DNA of 64,000 nucleotides. Origin: Pholis gunnellus. Taxonomy: Eukaryota > Chordata > Actinopteri > Perciformes > Pholidae. Location of the stretch: the NCBI GenBank assembly GCA_910591455.2, contig OU342822.1, positions 1,379,501 to 1,443,500 on the forward strand, in the 5' to 3' direction. The position numbers and the translations under genes were made by a program. Shown here one piece after another: positions 50,220 to 60,024 of the stretch. The first letter of the stretch is position 1, and each line of letters opens with the position of its first letter. The notes below the pieces were generated by a model. It had not been told where the DNA came from. It did not search any database and saw only the letters and a list, made by a program, of their open reading frames with translations.

Positions 50220-50660
50220 AAAGCGGAGGTTTAAGCATGAAGTGCAGGAGAGATTGCCGGTGTTCTAAAAAAAAAGAGGCGTAAGTCAGTTTGCAGCTTG
50301 GCCCGCTACAACATGGTCTTGGTTTTTGGCCGTCGCAATCTTGGCTTTTTCTGCAACCAGAAGTGACAGAGTGTGGAGCTAAGTAAAACCAAACACTGAA
50401 TAACACATTTTAGGCGACCAAAGTGTTACAATTAACTTTCTGTGAAAGGGTTAAAGTTATAAGACCAAAACACAGACAACTCCCAGACCAGACAACGCCT
50501 TGGTAACGGCCTGTCAATCACAAGGTAGCCCCGCCCTAAAGCATACCCTGCTTTATGGTCTGTTTGACCATAAAGTCGCCCCCTGATGGACATTAGAGAG
50601 AATGCAGCTTTAAGACATGAAGCATTGACTTCACTTGTCAGACCCGGAGGTTACCACATG
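50220..50660 (+). repeat. Dispersed teleost repeat (copy B) with internal hairpin
   Basis: The phrases GTTTGCAGCTTGGCCCGCTA, GGTCTTGGTTTTTGGCCGTC, GCAACCAGAAGTGACAGAGT, AAGCATACCCTGCTTTATGG and CTTCACTTGTCAGACCCGGA occur in the order I remember for a very common percomorph repeat. It includes CTTTATGGTC-TGTTT-GACCATAAAG (50551-50575), a 10-bp perfect stem. A partial second copy lies at 1690-1895. No coding capacity. Confidence 0.65.
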
Positions 50661-50859
50661 GTAACTAAACGTCTACAGGCTCATTCCAGGATTTGTAAAA
50701 AAAATGCTTACTAATGATAGCATGCGACTGGTGCTACAAAGAGTGAAGCCCATTTGTTTCAAGTTTGTCTGAGGGAGGGTCCACAGTGTAGAACTTCGAA
50801 AACCTTCTTCCTGGGAGTTCAACCCCTCAATCCCAACTCGTGAAATTCTGATGCTTATT

Positions 50860-51070
50860 CGGTGCATTCAGTGGCCGATACCGACGCACAAAGGCACACT
50901 TTAGTGTCTGTATATGACGCACTGGCTCACAACTAAATTTAAGTAAACCTATGTTGACACTATCCCTGATACATCCGAAACTGATGCTAGAGCGTCATGA
51001 TTTTTAGGGCCACTGACCAAGCGGTGATTTTTGACGAGTTAGGAGTGAGAACGTATTGGGGAGTTAGTTG
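50860..51070 (+). repeat. Modular dispersed repeat, copy 5
   Basis: Contains ATACCGACGCACAAAGGCAC and TTTAGTGTCTG (compare copy 4), then CACTGACCAAGCGGTGATTT and GACGAGTTAGGAGTGAGAAC (compare copy 1). This copy joins modules that are apart in copies 1 and 4, which helps establish the full order of the family. Confidence 0.65.
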
Positions 51071-51673
51071 TAAAAATCACCACCCTCATCAACATACAGC
51101 TACAGTTAGCTACAGAAACCCAAGTGTAACAGTTGGCTCCTGTCCAAGAAATAGTCCGGCTCGTAATCCCCAGTATACCCCAATCAGTCAGTTTTACCCT
51201 TTGGCTTTTCAAAAGATTAAACAAACAAGATACAATGTGTTTTTGTGAGATGCTGGAGTTGTACCTTTGGACGGAGCCAGGCTAGCTGTTTCTCCCTGTT
51301 TCCAGTGATTATGCTAAGCTAAGCTGTTATATGTTTCACTGGACAGGTATGAGAGTGTTATTGACCCTCTCATCTCACTCTTGGCAAGAAAACATATGAG
51401 CACATTTCCCGAAACATCGTCTACTATCTGATGAGCTCATATTTTCAACATTCTTCTGGTATCACATTTCATAAGCCAATGAGTGAATGCATGACCAAGT
51501 TTTAGGAGGTGGCCATCGAGAACAACGCAGTATTGACTGTCTTGGATGAGTGCTGGAAAGCTCCTTGAGCTGCACACAGCAGCCCAGACTTTGGAGAAGT
51601 GGGCTTCTGAAGATAATGTAGAGGGTTTGACTGGTTGGAAAATCACTGAACACAATCTCTGTTCTCTCTGCAG

Positions 51674-51767
51674 CTACACCATACAGAGACCCCCAAACAA
51701 AGCAGCTGTGCTAGGAACTGCTCCGGTGGAGATGCTCCATGTCCACAGGGAGCATAGCAGCTCCCAG
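51674..51767 (+). other. Candidate 94-bp exon (weak)
   Basis: Flanked by a strong acceptor (polypyrimidine tract ending TTCTCTCTGCAG) and a good donor (CCCAG/GTATAT). One frame is open throughout, reading YTIQRPPNKAAVLGTAPVEM then LHVHREHSSSQ. The frame stays open upstream to 51546 and downstream to 51857, so openness alone is not diagnostic. No family recognised. Confidence 0.18.
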
Positions 51768-51870
51768 GTATATTCAGGTTGGCTACTGAATCAGGATACG
51801 CAGGACATTGCTATAAAAGAGCAGATGTGTTTCATTAATCTATTACAGTTTTTTTAATAAATGGTTAAAT

Positions 51871-53003
51871 TTAGCATTCATAGTATTTTCCACATTGTTT
51901 AAAAATCTAGAAAACAAGGCTGTTCTTTGTGTGCATGATCCAAAACTGAAATATGTCACATCTGTGAAAAAAGTAAACCTAGCATGTTTCAATTCATTGC
52001 CAATGAAATGTTCCAGTGCAATTGTTGTGGTTCTAGCGACAGCCTGCTTACACGTCTCCCGCCTGCCTTAAGACACAAAGACACGCGCCACAGCCGTGCA
52101 AACTGGATTTTTACACTCCCAGACAAAATGAGATTATTTTTTGCCATTGAGATTATTCCAGGCAAGCGTTCATGTTGTGTCTCAGCCCCGCTCAAGCATA
52201 TATTGCATTTATGTACATCCAAGAAAAAGAAAACAAATCATATTTGAAGAATGGGAGTCAATTGCCTGGTTTCACCTACAGGGCTGAGCGGGCTCGACCG
52301 GGGCTTGCTCATTATTCTCATCATTCATTCTCCTCCCTAAACATGTTTTTATGCGAGCAGAAATGAATTGTCTGCTGGGCTGTAGTTTAAAATAAACAAG
52401 TGGCACTTTCAATCCATTTCTAAGTCGGAGACGGTAAACCCTGGCAATGGCCACTTTAGCCTGATAAGTGGTTATTGTGGGCAGGGGATGATGCAGAGAT
52501 GGTGAGTGAACATCCCATCCTCCCGGCCCCGTCATAAACACAACACTTGATCTTCTTAACGTCCCTCCTGGTAAATGTGAACAAATTAACCACTAACTGT
52601 GCTTTGCTCTAACTTTGCTCACCATTTTTACTGTCTGTATTTCAAACACCACATCTCAGGTCTGATTTTTAACTCTTGAGATACACAAACATGACAGAAA
52701 CACGTTTTAATTTAGATGTCAAAAAGCGTCTTTTTTTGGATTTTAAGGTCTAAAATTTCTATGGGCTCCACTAATTAAAAGATCAACATCTAACAGGTAT
52801 GCCTAGTGGAGACAGCAGCGCAGACACTGTAGTAGTTAATTTCCCATACTACTCCTGTGTGGCTTCAAATTGCAGCAATTGGATTTTAATCTGTGTACCA
52901 CTGATTAGTCATTTGGCTCCCCAGCCGCTGTGTAATTTGTTCCACAACAGAAAGCGGAACAGGCACGTGCACACACACACATACAGTACACACAGTTAAG
53001 CGA

Positions 53004-53004
<1 letters not shown>
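51871..53004. other. Unassigned non-coding DNA
   Basis: No gene recognised; 52380-52510 is non-repetitive and of balanced composition. Confidence 0.35.

Positions 53005-53038
<34 letters not shown>
53005..53038. repeat. (AC)n microsatellite
   Basis: About 17 AC units. Confidence 0.96.
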
Positions 53039-53040
<2 letters not shown>

Positions 53041-54639
53041 ATGCAAGCATGCAAAGCAATACACACTTACAGATGCTGGGAAAGTTGGACACTTGAGAGA
53101 GGCAGAAAGAATGAGAGAGACAAAAAGGCAGAACAAGAAAGACTCGCTCAAGCAAAGAAGAGCAGGAGCAGTTGATCAGAGAGATTCAAGAGTATCTCAG
53201 CTCCCTCTCATGGTGACTGACTGCAAGGCATGCACTTAAAAAGCCAGATTGATTGTCTACAGCGAGTGAGTGTACAGATGTCCAGAGGGGATGGACAAGG
53301 TTGTTCACTCGAGTCAATCCGTTTGGACTGTCACAGCTAAGTGGCTGGGACTCCTCCAGCCCAGAGGTCAAGAGCCTAGCAGGGAGCCACAGCAGAGAAG
53401 AAGAGAGTCGTTTCACCTGACAGGCAAGGGCACGAGTGTGGACTCCATGTGTTCCTATGGGAGATTGAGTGTTATGGCCCTTTATCCTCTTCCTTGTGAC
53501 AGCTGTCTTTGTAGTTGAATAATCTCTAAAGCAGCGACTGTCAATTATATCTGTCTGCATTAACGTGTTTTAAAGTGAGATCAAGCAAAGTTCACCCAAC
53601 ATGTGTGCAGAAGTTCCATTTAGCTGTAGTTCTATCACTTACTTTTAAAACTTAAAGTTTCCAAAAATATTTCTTTAATTTCTTTGTTTTGGGACATTTT
53701 ATGTTTTTGCTAATAAGCTGTTTTAAAAGCAGAAAATGTTATGTTTCATATTTACATATACAGTATGTTTCATGTATTAATGACCAACTGCTTTTCACTG
53801 TCCCCAAAAAATGTCAGTTAGCTAATGTCTATAGGGAACCTATGCTATAGTTTTAAATCACTCTTTTTTCTATGTCTTTTACCAAGAATACTTGAGGATT
53901 TTCAGATTAGTACTCTGGATACCCTGAAAAAAGCTCTCCAGTAGAATGAAAGTTTCAAAAAAAGAGAGGAACTTGTTTCATAAACATATTTAGCTTACCA
54001 TTTCAGGATTACTGGTACTTTGATATCGAAACAAGCATACACTAAAAATCACACTAATATGCTTATACAAATGTGATATTGGTTAAGACAGAAATCAGAT
54101 TTTCCATTTCATCATTAAAGGTGTGCTGCATGTCTTTGGCCACTAGGTGGTAACAGTAACCCACTCATACTGTCACTGGGCTTCCACAGACGTAATCCTG
54201 TCTGATAAAGTGCTCACTGGAGGACTGTTTTTGAAGTAGTGGACATTGGGTATTGATTTTCCAACAAGGCTCAGGATTATACTCTTTTAAACTCTATTTA
54301 AATGATGCTTCAATAATAGTATATTTACTTGGATAAAATAATACTCTTTGCATTATTGTTAGATCTTTTTTTTCTGATTGGTTTGCTGCTATCTTGAAAC
54401 TATCTGCACAGCTCTACACACTTACCACAAAACATTACACCAAACCAGCAACACATCCTACATCTCTTGCAAAGGCAAACAATTCTTGCAAAACTTTTCA
54501 AACTCTTTTAGAAAATTGTGTTTTAGCGCCAGTACAGTACACACAAACCATCATTTGAACAGTGGCGGCCGTGCATTTTATACCTGGGCCTTCACTGCTG
54601 AAATACCACCTTATAACCTCATGATGGCGCCACAGCTAG
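53039..54639. other. Unassigned non-coding DNA
   Basis: AT-rich. CCACTAGGTGGTAA at 54140-54153 resembles the CTCF core but is a partial match. Confidence 0.4.
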
Positions 54640-54735
54640 GGTTATTATTCGTTTCTTGGGCTGTAACTATTTACGTATTCGTATTAAACCGTTCGGTACG
54701 AGGCTTACAAACCGAACAATACGTTTGAATAATAC
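54640..54735. repeat. Small inverted-repeat fragment of a dispersed element
   Basis: GTTCGGT at 54691-54697 and ACCGAAC about 14 bases further on form a short stem. The phrase CGTATTAAACCGTTCGGTAC resembles a hAT-type fish MITE I remember, but too little is left to assign it. Confidence 0.35.
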
Positions 54736-54789
54736 TAGTGCATTTGGAAAATGCAGAAGCTTAAATTGTAGGAAATAATGTTTTCTGCG

Positions 54790-56373
54790 CTCATGTAGGA
54801 GAACACGGTCTGTGTGACCTCTGAACCGGAACAATTGGGACTTAGTCTGTTGTGGAGGGTGTCCAGAAATGTGTTACTGTGTGCAGTTCTGTATGGGCCT
54901 AGGATTGCATGATGGTGAAGTATGGTGTTTTGACTAGCCGCAGACATGTTATGTTGTCACCATGTTGTCCAGGGACGTCGATAACGGCATGGTGTCCGAT
55001 GATATTTCTGCAGCGCCGCCTTGTTTTTGCATGGTTGAAACCTGCCTCGTCCACATATATGAGCTCATGACGGACTGCTTCTGATCTAGCTCCATAACTC
55101 TCTGGATGAGACAAGACAAAACAATGTAGCACAGTACGAAAAGACAGGGGTCAGGCAATATGGGATAGTATGGCATACCTGCACATATTCATATATCTCT
55201 TGTTTTTTGCTTTCCTTTGAAATAGACTCTGTACAGCTGCTTCATCCTAATTATATTGAGTTTCAGTAGACGGGACAGAGCAGTAAGTCTCACTTGAAAT
55301 ATGGTATTATCTGCCATTATGTGGTCCTGCAGTGTTTGAGTCTGATGCAGTTATTTTCAATTACCATATATACAATGTGAATATCCTGCTCTGGGGTTAA
55401 CAGCAGACCTCTTCCACCAGATACTGGTTTTCTTGCAGTTCTACAAAAACCTTTGAATGGTTTTAGTGATAGATCCTTCTCATTATGAAAGTATGTTACT
55501 GTACCAATACGACTACAGCACTAGTTTCAGTTTGAAATATCAGCAGGATATTAAAATAATAAAATTAATAATTAAAATATTTAAAGTTAGACTTGATAAT
55601 AAAAATATCCCCATAGTCGAAGTTATGAGATAGAAAGTCAAAATGATGAGATACTTAAACACAGTCATAGAAGCAGCTCTTTGGCTGGTTACTCTACATT
55701 TAACATATAAATGTATTGTGAGTACATTGAAGACGACTTTAAACGTGGCTTTACAACACATGAAATACTTCACGTGGGATTGTACAAACGCACCCTTGAA
55801 AGGATGTTAAGCTTTGAACAAAGTTATTGTAATAACTTGTGTTTGATATTTGTCTTTGCTATTTTCTTTAAAGTTTGATAGAGTAATGTGGGTTTCTTAA
55901 CCCTAAATTAAAAGGATTTAAGTTATAATAACAGAAATGTGCTTAAATATATTTTTACATTTATAGAACTGCATGTACAATATTTTAACACTTGAATAAA
56001 CAATAATCAAATGCAGAGACAGTTATTTACCAATATGTTAGGAGTAGTTACATTTACACAGTCTGACATTTACAACCGGCCCTTTGAGGGCGACCGTGAT
56101 GCTGATGTGGCCCAGAGTGAAGATGAGTTTGAGAGCCCTGGTTTAGGGGCTCAGATTTGGTTGATCCCATTATACAGCCCCCCTTTATGCTCATGGTTGA
56201 CAACATGGTCAACCATAGTTGCTCGTATTTCATCAGTGATTGTGTTCCTGACTCCCCTTCCTCTTCCATGTCCTCTCCTTCTCCCCCGCCCTACTTCACC
56301 TCTTCCTTCTCCTCCTCTTACTTCTTCCCCTCCTCGTCACTCCTCTTACTCTCTGTCCAATATTGACCTCCAT
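54790..56373 (-). pseudogene. IS630/Tc1-type DDE transposase pseudogene in three pieces
   Basis: Piece 1 (56373-56190): ATG at 56373, an Arg/Gly-rich basic start, a frameshift, then ITDEIRATMVDHVVNH, the beginning of the helix-turn-helix region. Piece 2 (55336-55179): TLQDHIMADNTIFQ then RLLKLNIIRMKQLYRVYF, the second helix-turn-helix part. Piece 3 (55101 to about 54840): RVMELD, a one-base frameshift, HELIYVDEAGFNHAKTRRRC then RNIIGHHAVIDVPGQHGDNI, another frameshift near 54945, then ILHHHAILGPYRTAHSNTFL and DTLHN. YVDEAGF supplies the first catalytic Asp. The later Asp and Glu motifs are missing. A 77-bp intron with GT-AG ends (55178-55102) may separate pieces 2 and 3. An unrelated repeat (about 56050-56155) lies between pieces 1 and 2, and the remaining gap is anonymous. 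Confidence 0.8.
56050..56155 (-). repeat. Dispersed fish repeat inside the transposase pseudogene
   Basis: The complement reads CAGGGCTCTCAAACTCATCT, GGGCCACATCAGCATCACGG and CCCTCAAAGGGCCGGTTGTA, a phrase I remember as highly abundant in fish genomes. It lies just past the break in the transposase reading frame after VVNH. Confidence 0.5.
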
Positions 56374-57033
56374 TGCTGTCCAAACCAGATGAGTACCTGT
56401 GGGCAATTTATAGTGCTCAAGCTCTGATTTGTAAGTGAACTCATTATCGAAAAAAGTTTTCACATTTGTCAATGTAGAAGATTTAATTGGCAAAATAGTG
56501 TAGCAATGTAGAGATCAATGTTCCCCGTTTTGCTAGAAGTGTGTTCTTAAATTGTAAACTGAGTGTAAAGCAGAGAAGGGCCATTCAGTGTGGCACACTT
56601 GGTAAATGCATTGGCTACAAGTGTTAATGTGTTTAAACATTTAGAAAAAAATGTAAATGCTAGGACAACAGGTAACAATTTGGCCACTTGGAGGCAGCAG
56701 AAACAAGTTTTTAACTCAACATTGACACCTTTAAAGTTGATATAGTGAATGTGTTAGCAAACAGTTGCTTACTTACACATTCCAGCAGATATGGAACAAC
56801 ATCAGCATTCATTTGGAGTTGTGTTTCTAGCCACCTGATGAATCTAAATCCAGTATTGTCTTTTAGCTCTGTTTTGGTCTCCACCAACAAATCATTCACT
56901 TTGGCCATGTATTTATAAAGAGCCTTAAAGATATTTGATATAAATATTCAATTGCCTTTGTCACAGAAGCTGACTAATACAGAAGTTACATGGCAGGAGA
57001 GGTCCTCTACATTGTTCCTCCAGTCCAAGGACT
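56374..57033. other. Unassigned spacer between two DNA transposons
   Basis: No terminal repeat of the transposase element was recognised here. CCACTTGGAGGCAG at 56689-56702 resembles a CTCF core with two mismatches. Confidence 0.4.
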
Positions 57034-57211
57034 TTAACCCTCCTGTTATGCTACGGTTTCAAAGTTTGAAAATCTAGAAAAAATATTTTAAAGTACTTTT
57101 TCTGTATGAAACTTCTTCTGCTTGCCTTAATTATCAACGTGAAAAAAAAAAAATACATATCATGTATTTGCAACCCCCCCCCCTGCAGGTTTATATAACA
57201 GAGATGATGTT

Positions 57212-57228
57212 CGGGTCAATTTGACCCG
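57212..57228. promoter_or_regulatory. 17-bp palindrome with ERE core
   Basis: CGGGTCAATTTGACCCG is a perfect 17-base palindrome and contains GGTCA-ATT-TGACC, the core of an estrogen response element. It lies in the left subterminal region of the piggyBac-like element and may instead serve as a transposase-binding repeat. Confidence 0.5.
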
Positions 57229-57331
57229 GCAGTGAAAGTGGAGGCTATAAGGGGTAAGTTTAGACCATTTCTTTCTTTGAAAATGTGAGACAAAGTATCT
57301 CTTACTCCTCCCAACATGTTTCACCCCATTT

Positions 57332-57343
57332 CACACACACACA

Positions 57344-57380
<37 letters not shown>
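57332..57380. repeat. (CA)n microsatellite in the piggyBac-like element
   Basis: About 24 CA units with one CATACA interruption; runs directly into the hairpin at 57378-57407. Confidence 0.95.
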
Positions 57381-57386
<6 letters not shown>

Positions 57387-57407
57387 GGTCTCACTACCGC
57401 ACCTGTG
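57378..57407. repeat. Hairpin, 12-bp perfect stem
   Basis: CACAGGTGCGGT and ACCGCACCTGTG are exact inverted complements around the 6-base loop CTCACT. It starts within the last CA unit of the adjoining array. Confidence 0.95.
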
Positions 57408-57569
57408 CGAGAAAGATACTATTTTGGCGGGAACCTTTTTTTTTCTCGCGGGAAAACTCCGCCCACTCTTAGCAGGAGAGGGGAGAAACATATGAAAGGG
57501 TTGCTTGGGAGTCCTACCAACATTAGTCTCTGCAGATACATACAACACACCAGCTAACTGGAGGACAGC

Positions 57570-57823
57570 ATGAGCAACAGAAACAAAAGGATGACAGCCC
57601 TGGAGGCTCTGGAGCACATCCTTGATCACGACAGTGAAATAGAGGAGGATGTGTCTGAAGATGAAGACCATCTTGAGGTCAATTCAGATTATAATGGAGC
57701 TGATTATGACCATCAGATGAGGAAACTGATATACCTGATCCTCCAAGCGAGACATTCGTGTCAAAAAATTGTGAAATACAGTGTTCATCCTCACCCAATA
57801 CACGTATACCGAAAATATTATAA
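57570..57823 (+). pseudogene. piggyBac transposase N-terminal relic
   Basis: ATG at 57570 opens MSNRNKRMTALEALEHILDH, then an acidic stretch (DSEIEEDVSEDEDHLEVN), the usual start of fish piggyBac-type transposases. After about 57705 the conserved sequence moves to another frame: PSDEETDIPDPPSETFVSKN then CEIQCSSSPNTRIPKIL, ending at TAA 57821-57823. SK-NG-IQW-SSSP is the expected family motif; here G and W are both replaced by Cys. A frameshift therefore lies between the two parts. The DDD catalytic core and the C-terminal zinc ribbon are absent. If translated, the 57570 frame would give 91 residues with an unrelated tail. Confidence 0.75.
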
Positions 57824-57887
57824 AGACAGTGGCAACAAGTATTAGCACAAAGCACACCGTGACGACATGTCACTCGTGTGCTGTGTA

Positions 57888-57888
<1 letters not shown>

Positions 57889-57930
<42 letters not shown>
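57889..57930. repeat. (AC)n microsatellite in the piggyBac-like element
   Basis: About 21 AC units just after the transposase relic. Confidence 0.96.
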
Positions 57931-57932
<2 letters not shown>

Positions 57933-58058
57933 CATTCATTGTGTTCATATCTTGTTCATTTTTGTAAATGTCTGTTTCTTAACACTATAAGTAAACATGA
58001 GTAAAGTTTACTTTCAATACAAATCCTTATGACTCATTTAGCTTGATTTTGAGTGAGC

Positions 58059-58073
58059 GGGTCAATATGACCC
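58059..58073. promoter_or_regulatory. GGGTCA-ATA-TGACCC palindrome (ERE core)
   Basis: Second GGTCAnnnTGACC match within the piggyBac-like element, about 400 bases from its right end. Confidence 0.45.
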
Positions 58074-58411
58074 TGAACAGCAGAGGTGTCTCATCTCCAT
58101 TTATCTACATCACCCCATGAAAAAAATAATGTTTCAAAATGTAAAAATAATTTAGAGAAAAATACATGTTATAGTAGACTAATGCAATTTACATCTAGGT
58201 TTTTCCAATGTACCTAAAAAATAGTTTTAACATGTATTTTTCATTAAAACGAGTGAGTTATCCTCATTGAACTATGATCTATGGAGGGGGGAATTACTTC
58301 ATTCCACTAAATACTGATTGAATTGTTAGTAAGGGTGTTGGTGATGAGGTACAAACTATATTTATTAGGATTTTTTGGTTTCTGACAACTTTTGGATGAT
58401 TAAACATGCAC

Positions 58412-58428
58412 CGGGTCATATTGACCCG
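58412..58428. promoter_or_regulatory. CGGGTCA-TAT-TGACCCG palindrome (ERE core)
   Basis: Third GGTCAnnnTGACC match, 43 bases from the right end of the element; a subterminal counterpart of the copy at 57212-57228. Confidence 0.45.
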
Positions 58429-58475
58429 TGAACATCATGGCTGTACCTAAGAAACGAACATAACAGGAGGGTTAA

Positions 58476-59969
58476 ATAAGCTGCTGGTGGAGGGGGACAT
58501 CCTTGCTGAACTGATACGCATTGTCAACAGTCACAACTGACCATTCCATAAACAATAAAGCTAAATGATGGCTTCCTGTGAGTTAAATTAAAAAAATACC
58601 ACTCAGGAAAATGGCATAAACCTCTTATGGATCAATAACAAACATCACCCTTCCAGGTTTAATTCTAATTCTACCATTTATAAAGCACTTGTTAAAGAAG
58701 CCCAGTCTTGTACTGTAAGCTGCTGAGGTGTCTTTCCCTCTGGAGTGACCTGTTGACGCGCTGGTTGAACGTCTAATTACTTTAGTTACAATTGATGTGC
58801 ATTAGGTACGTCATCCATAGACAAGTTTGTTGAACTTCCTTCAGAGTGGAACAACGTAAAACCAGTCCAGTTCTTTCCACCGACGTTAAACGCACCATTT
58901 GCATAAACACATGAAACTGTTATCGTAAAGCGGTCAAAACTCTTTGCCCTTCCGGGATCAAACACCTGACAACTACGGTGATTTCAGGATCTACTGTATA
59001 TACCTGAGCCCAGGACATTAGTACAGCGCCACCCAATGCATACACAGAGAAATACAGTTGTATTTACAACAACATATTTGGCTCTAACAGCACTTTTTAA
59101 GGTTTCAGGCTGAAAGTAACATAAAAAATATACATATATATATATATATTATAAATCTATTGCTTTTTGTCTGTAATATACATTGTTCGATTCAAGTACT
59201 AAGCTTTGATTGATCAGCTTTTATACAAGTTGATCTCTTTCCTCCAACATAACCTGCTCCGGAGCAGTTACCCAGAGTTAAGCCTGAAGTTACCTCCATA
59301 ACCCCAAATCCTGCCTCGTGGTACAGGCCCCTGAGCCTTCCTCTTGAAACAGCCTTTGGATGTTGACACTTGCTCCCATTGTCTCACTATATGGTTGTCT
59401 AACTGAGATGAGAATGGAGTCACTCTCCCACTGCTGTTCATTGAAATGTGACTAGAATATGTGAATAATCTTTTTACCGAAAAATGAATAAGAAAATGAA
59501 AAAGTTATAAAACGTATTAAGTTAGCAGTGATGGGAATGAAATACATCAGTGCGTTGCTGATTTGAAATAGTAATTGAAATTATGCATTTAATTGCAAAA
59601 ATGCAATTTTGAAAAAGGATTGTGAATTTCATTTTGACGTGTGTAAGCAATCGCAGAAAATGTTATTAGGCACCATAAGTGGTCTTTCTTGTTTTAATAT
59701 TGCGTTACAGCTCTGACCGTTGCATAGTCTAGTGGATGCATTTCATTCTTGTCCACCATGAAAAGGGATTCTTATTGAATTTCTATTGGCTAGTTGTTGT
59801 GCTTGGTGGCAAGGAATAACTGGACAATGTGTGCCCCTCTACCCCAAACCAATAGATTGCATTTTGTGACTATTCCACAACCTGCCATGACACTGCTGGC
59901 TGGGCCTACATGTGGGCTCCTTCAGGAATGAAGGGTTTGGGGGATAAGAAGATCAAAAATAGCTCTCAC

Positions 59970-59971
<2 letters not shown>
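58476..59971. other. Unassigned non-coding DNA
   Basis: AT-rich; a short TA repeat at about 59130-59149. No gene recognised. Confidence 0.4.

Positions 59972-60020
<49 letters not shown>
59972..60020. repeat. (CA)n microsatellite
   Basis: About 24 CA units. Confidence 0.96.

Positions 60021-60024
<4 letters not shown>

Larger units (their letters stand above)
57038..58471 (+). mobile_element. piggyBac-like non-autonomous transposon, 1434 bp
   Basis: TTAA lies on both sides (57034-57037 and 58472-58475). The left end CCCTCCTGTTATGCTACG and the inverted right end CCCTCCTGTTATGTTCG match over 13 bases, then diverge slightly. TTAA duplication with CCC-starting ends is the hallmark of piggyBac. 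Inside are a short transposase N-terminal relic (57570-57823), two CA arrays, a 12-bp stem hairpin at 57378-57407 and three GGTCAnnnTGACC palindromes (57214-57226, 58060-58072, 58414-58426). The catalytic part of the transposase is deleted. Confidence 0.9.

Noticed and set aside
56011..56427. 138-codon plus-strand frame
   Set aside because: It lies antisense to the transposase N-terminus and a dispersed repeat; a shadow frame.
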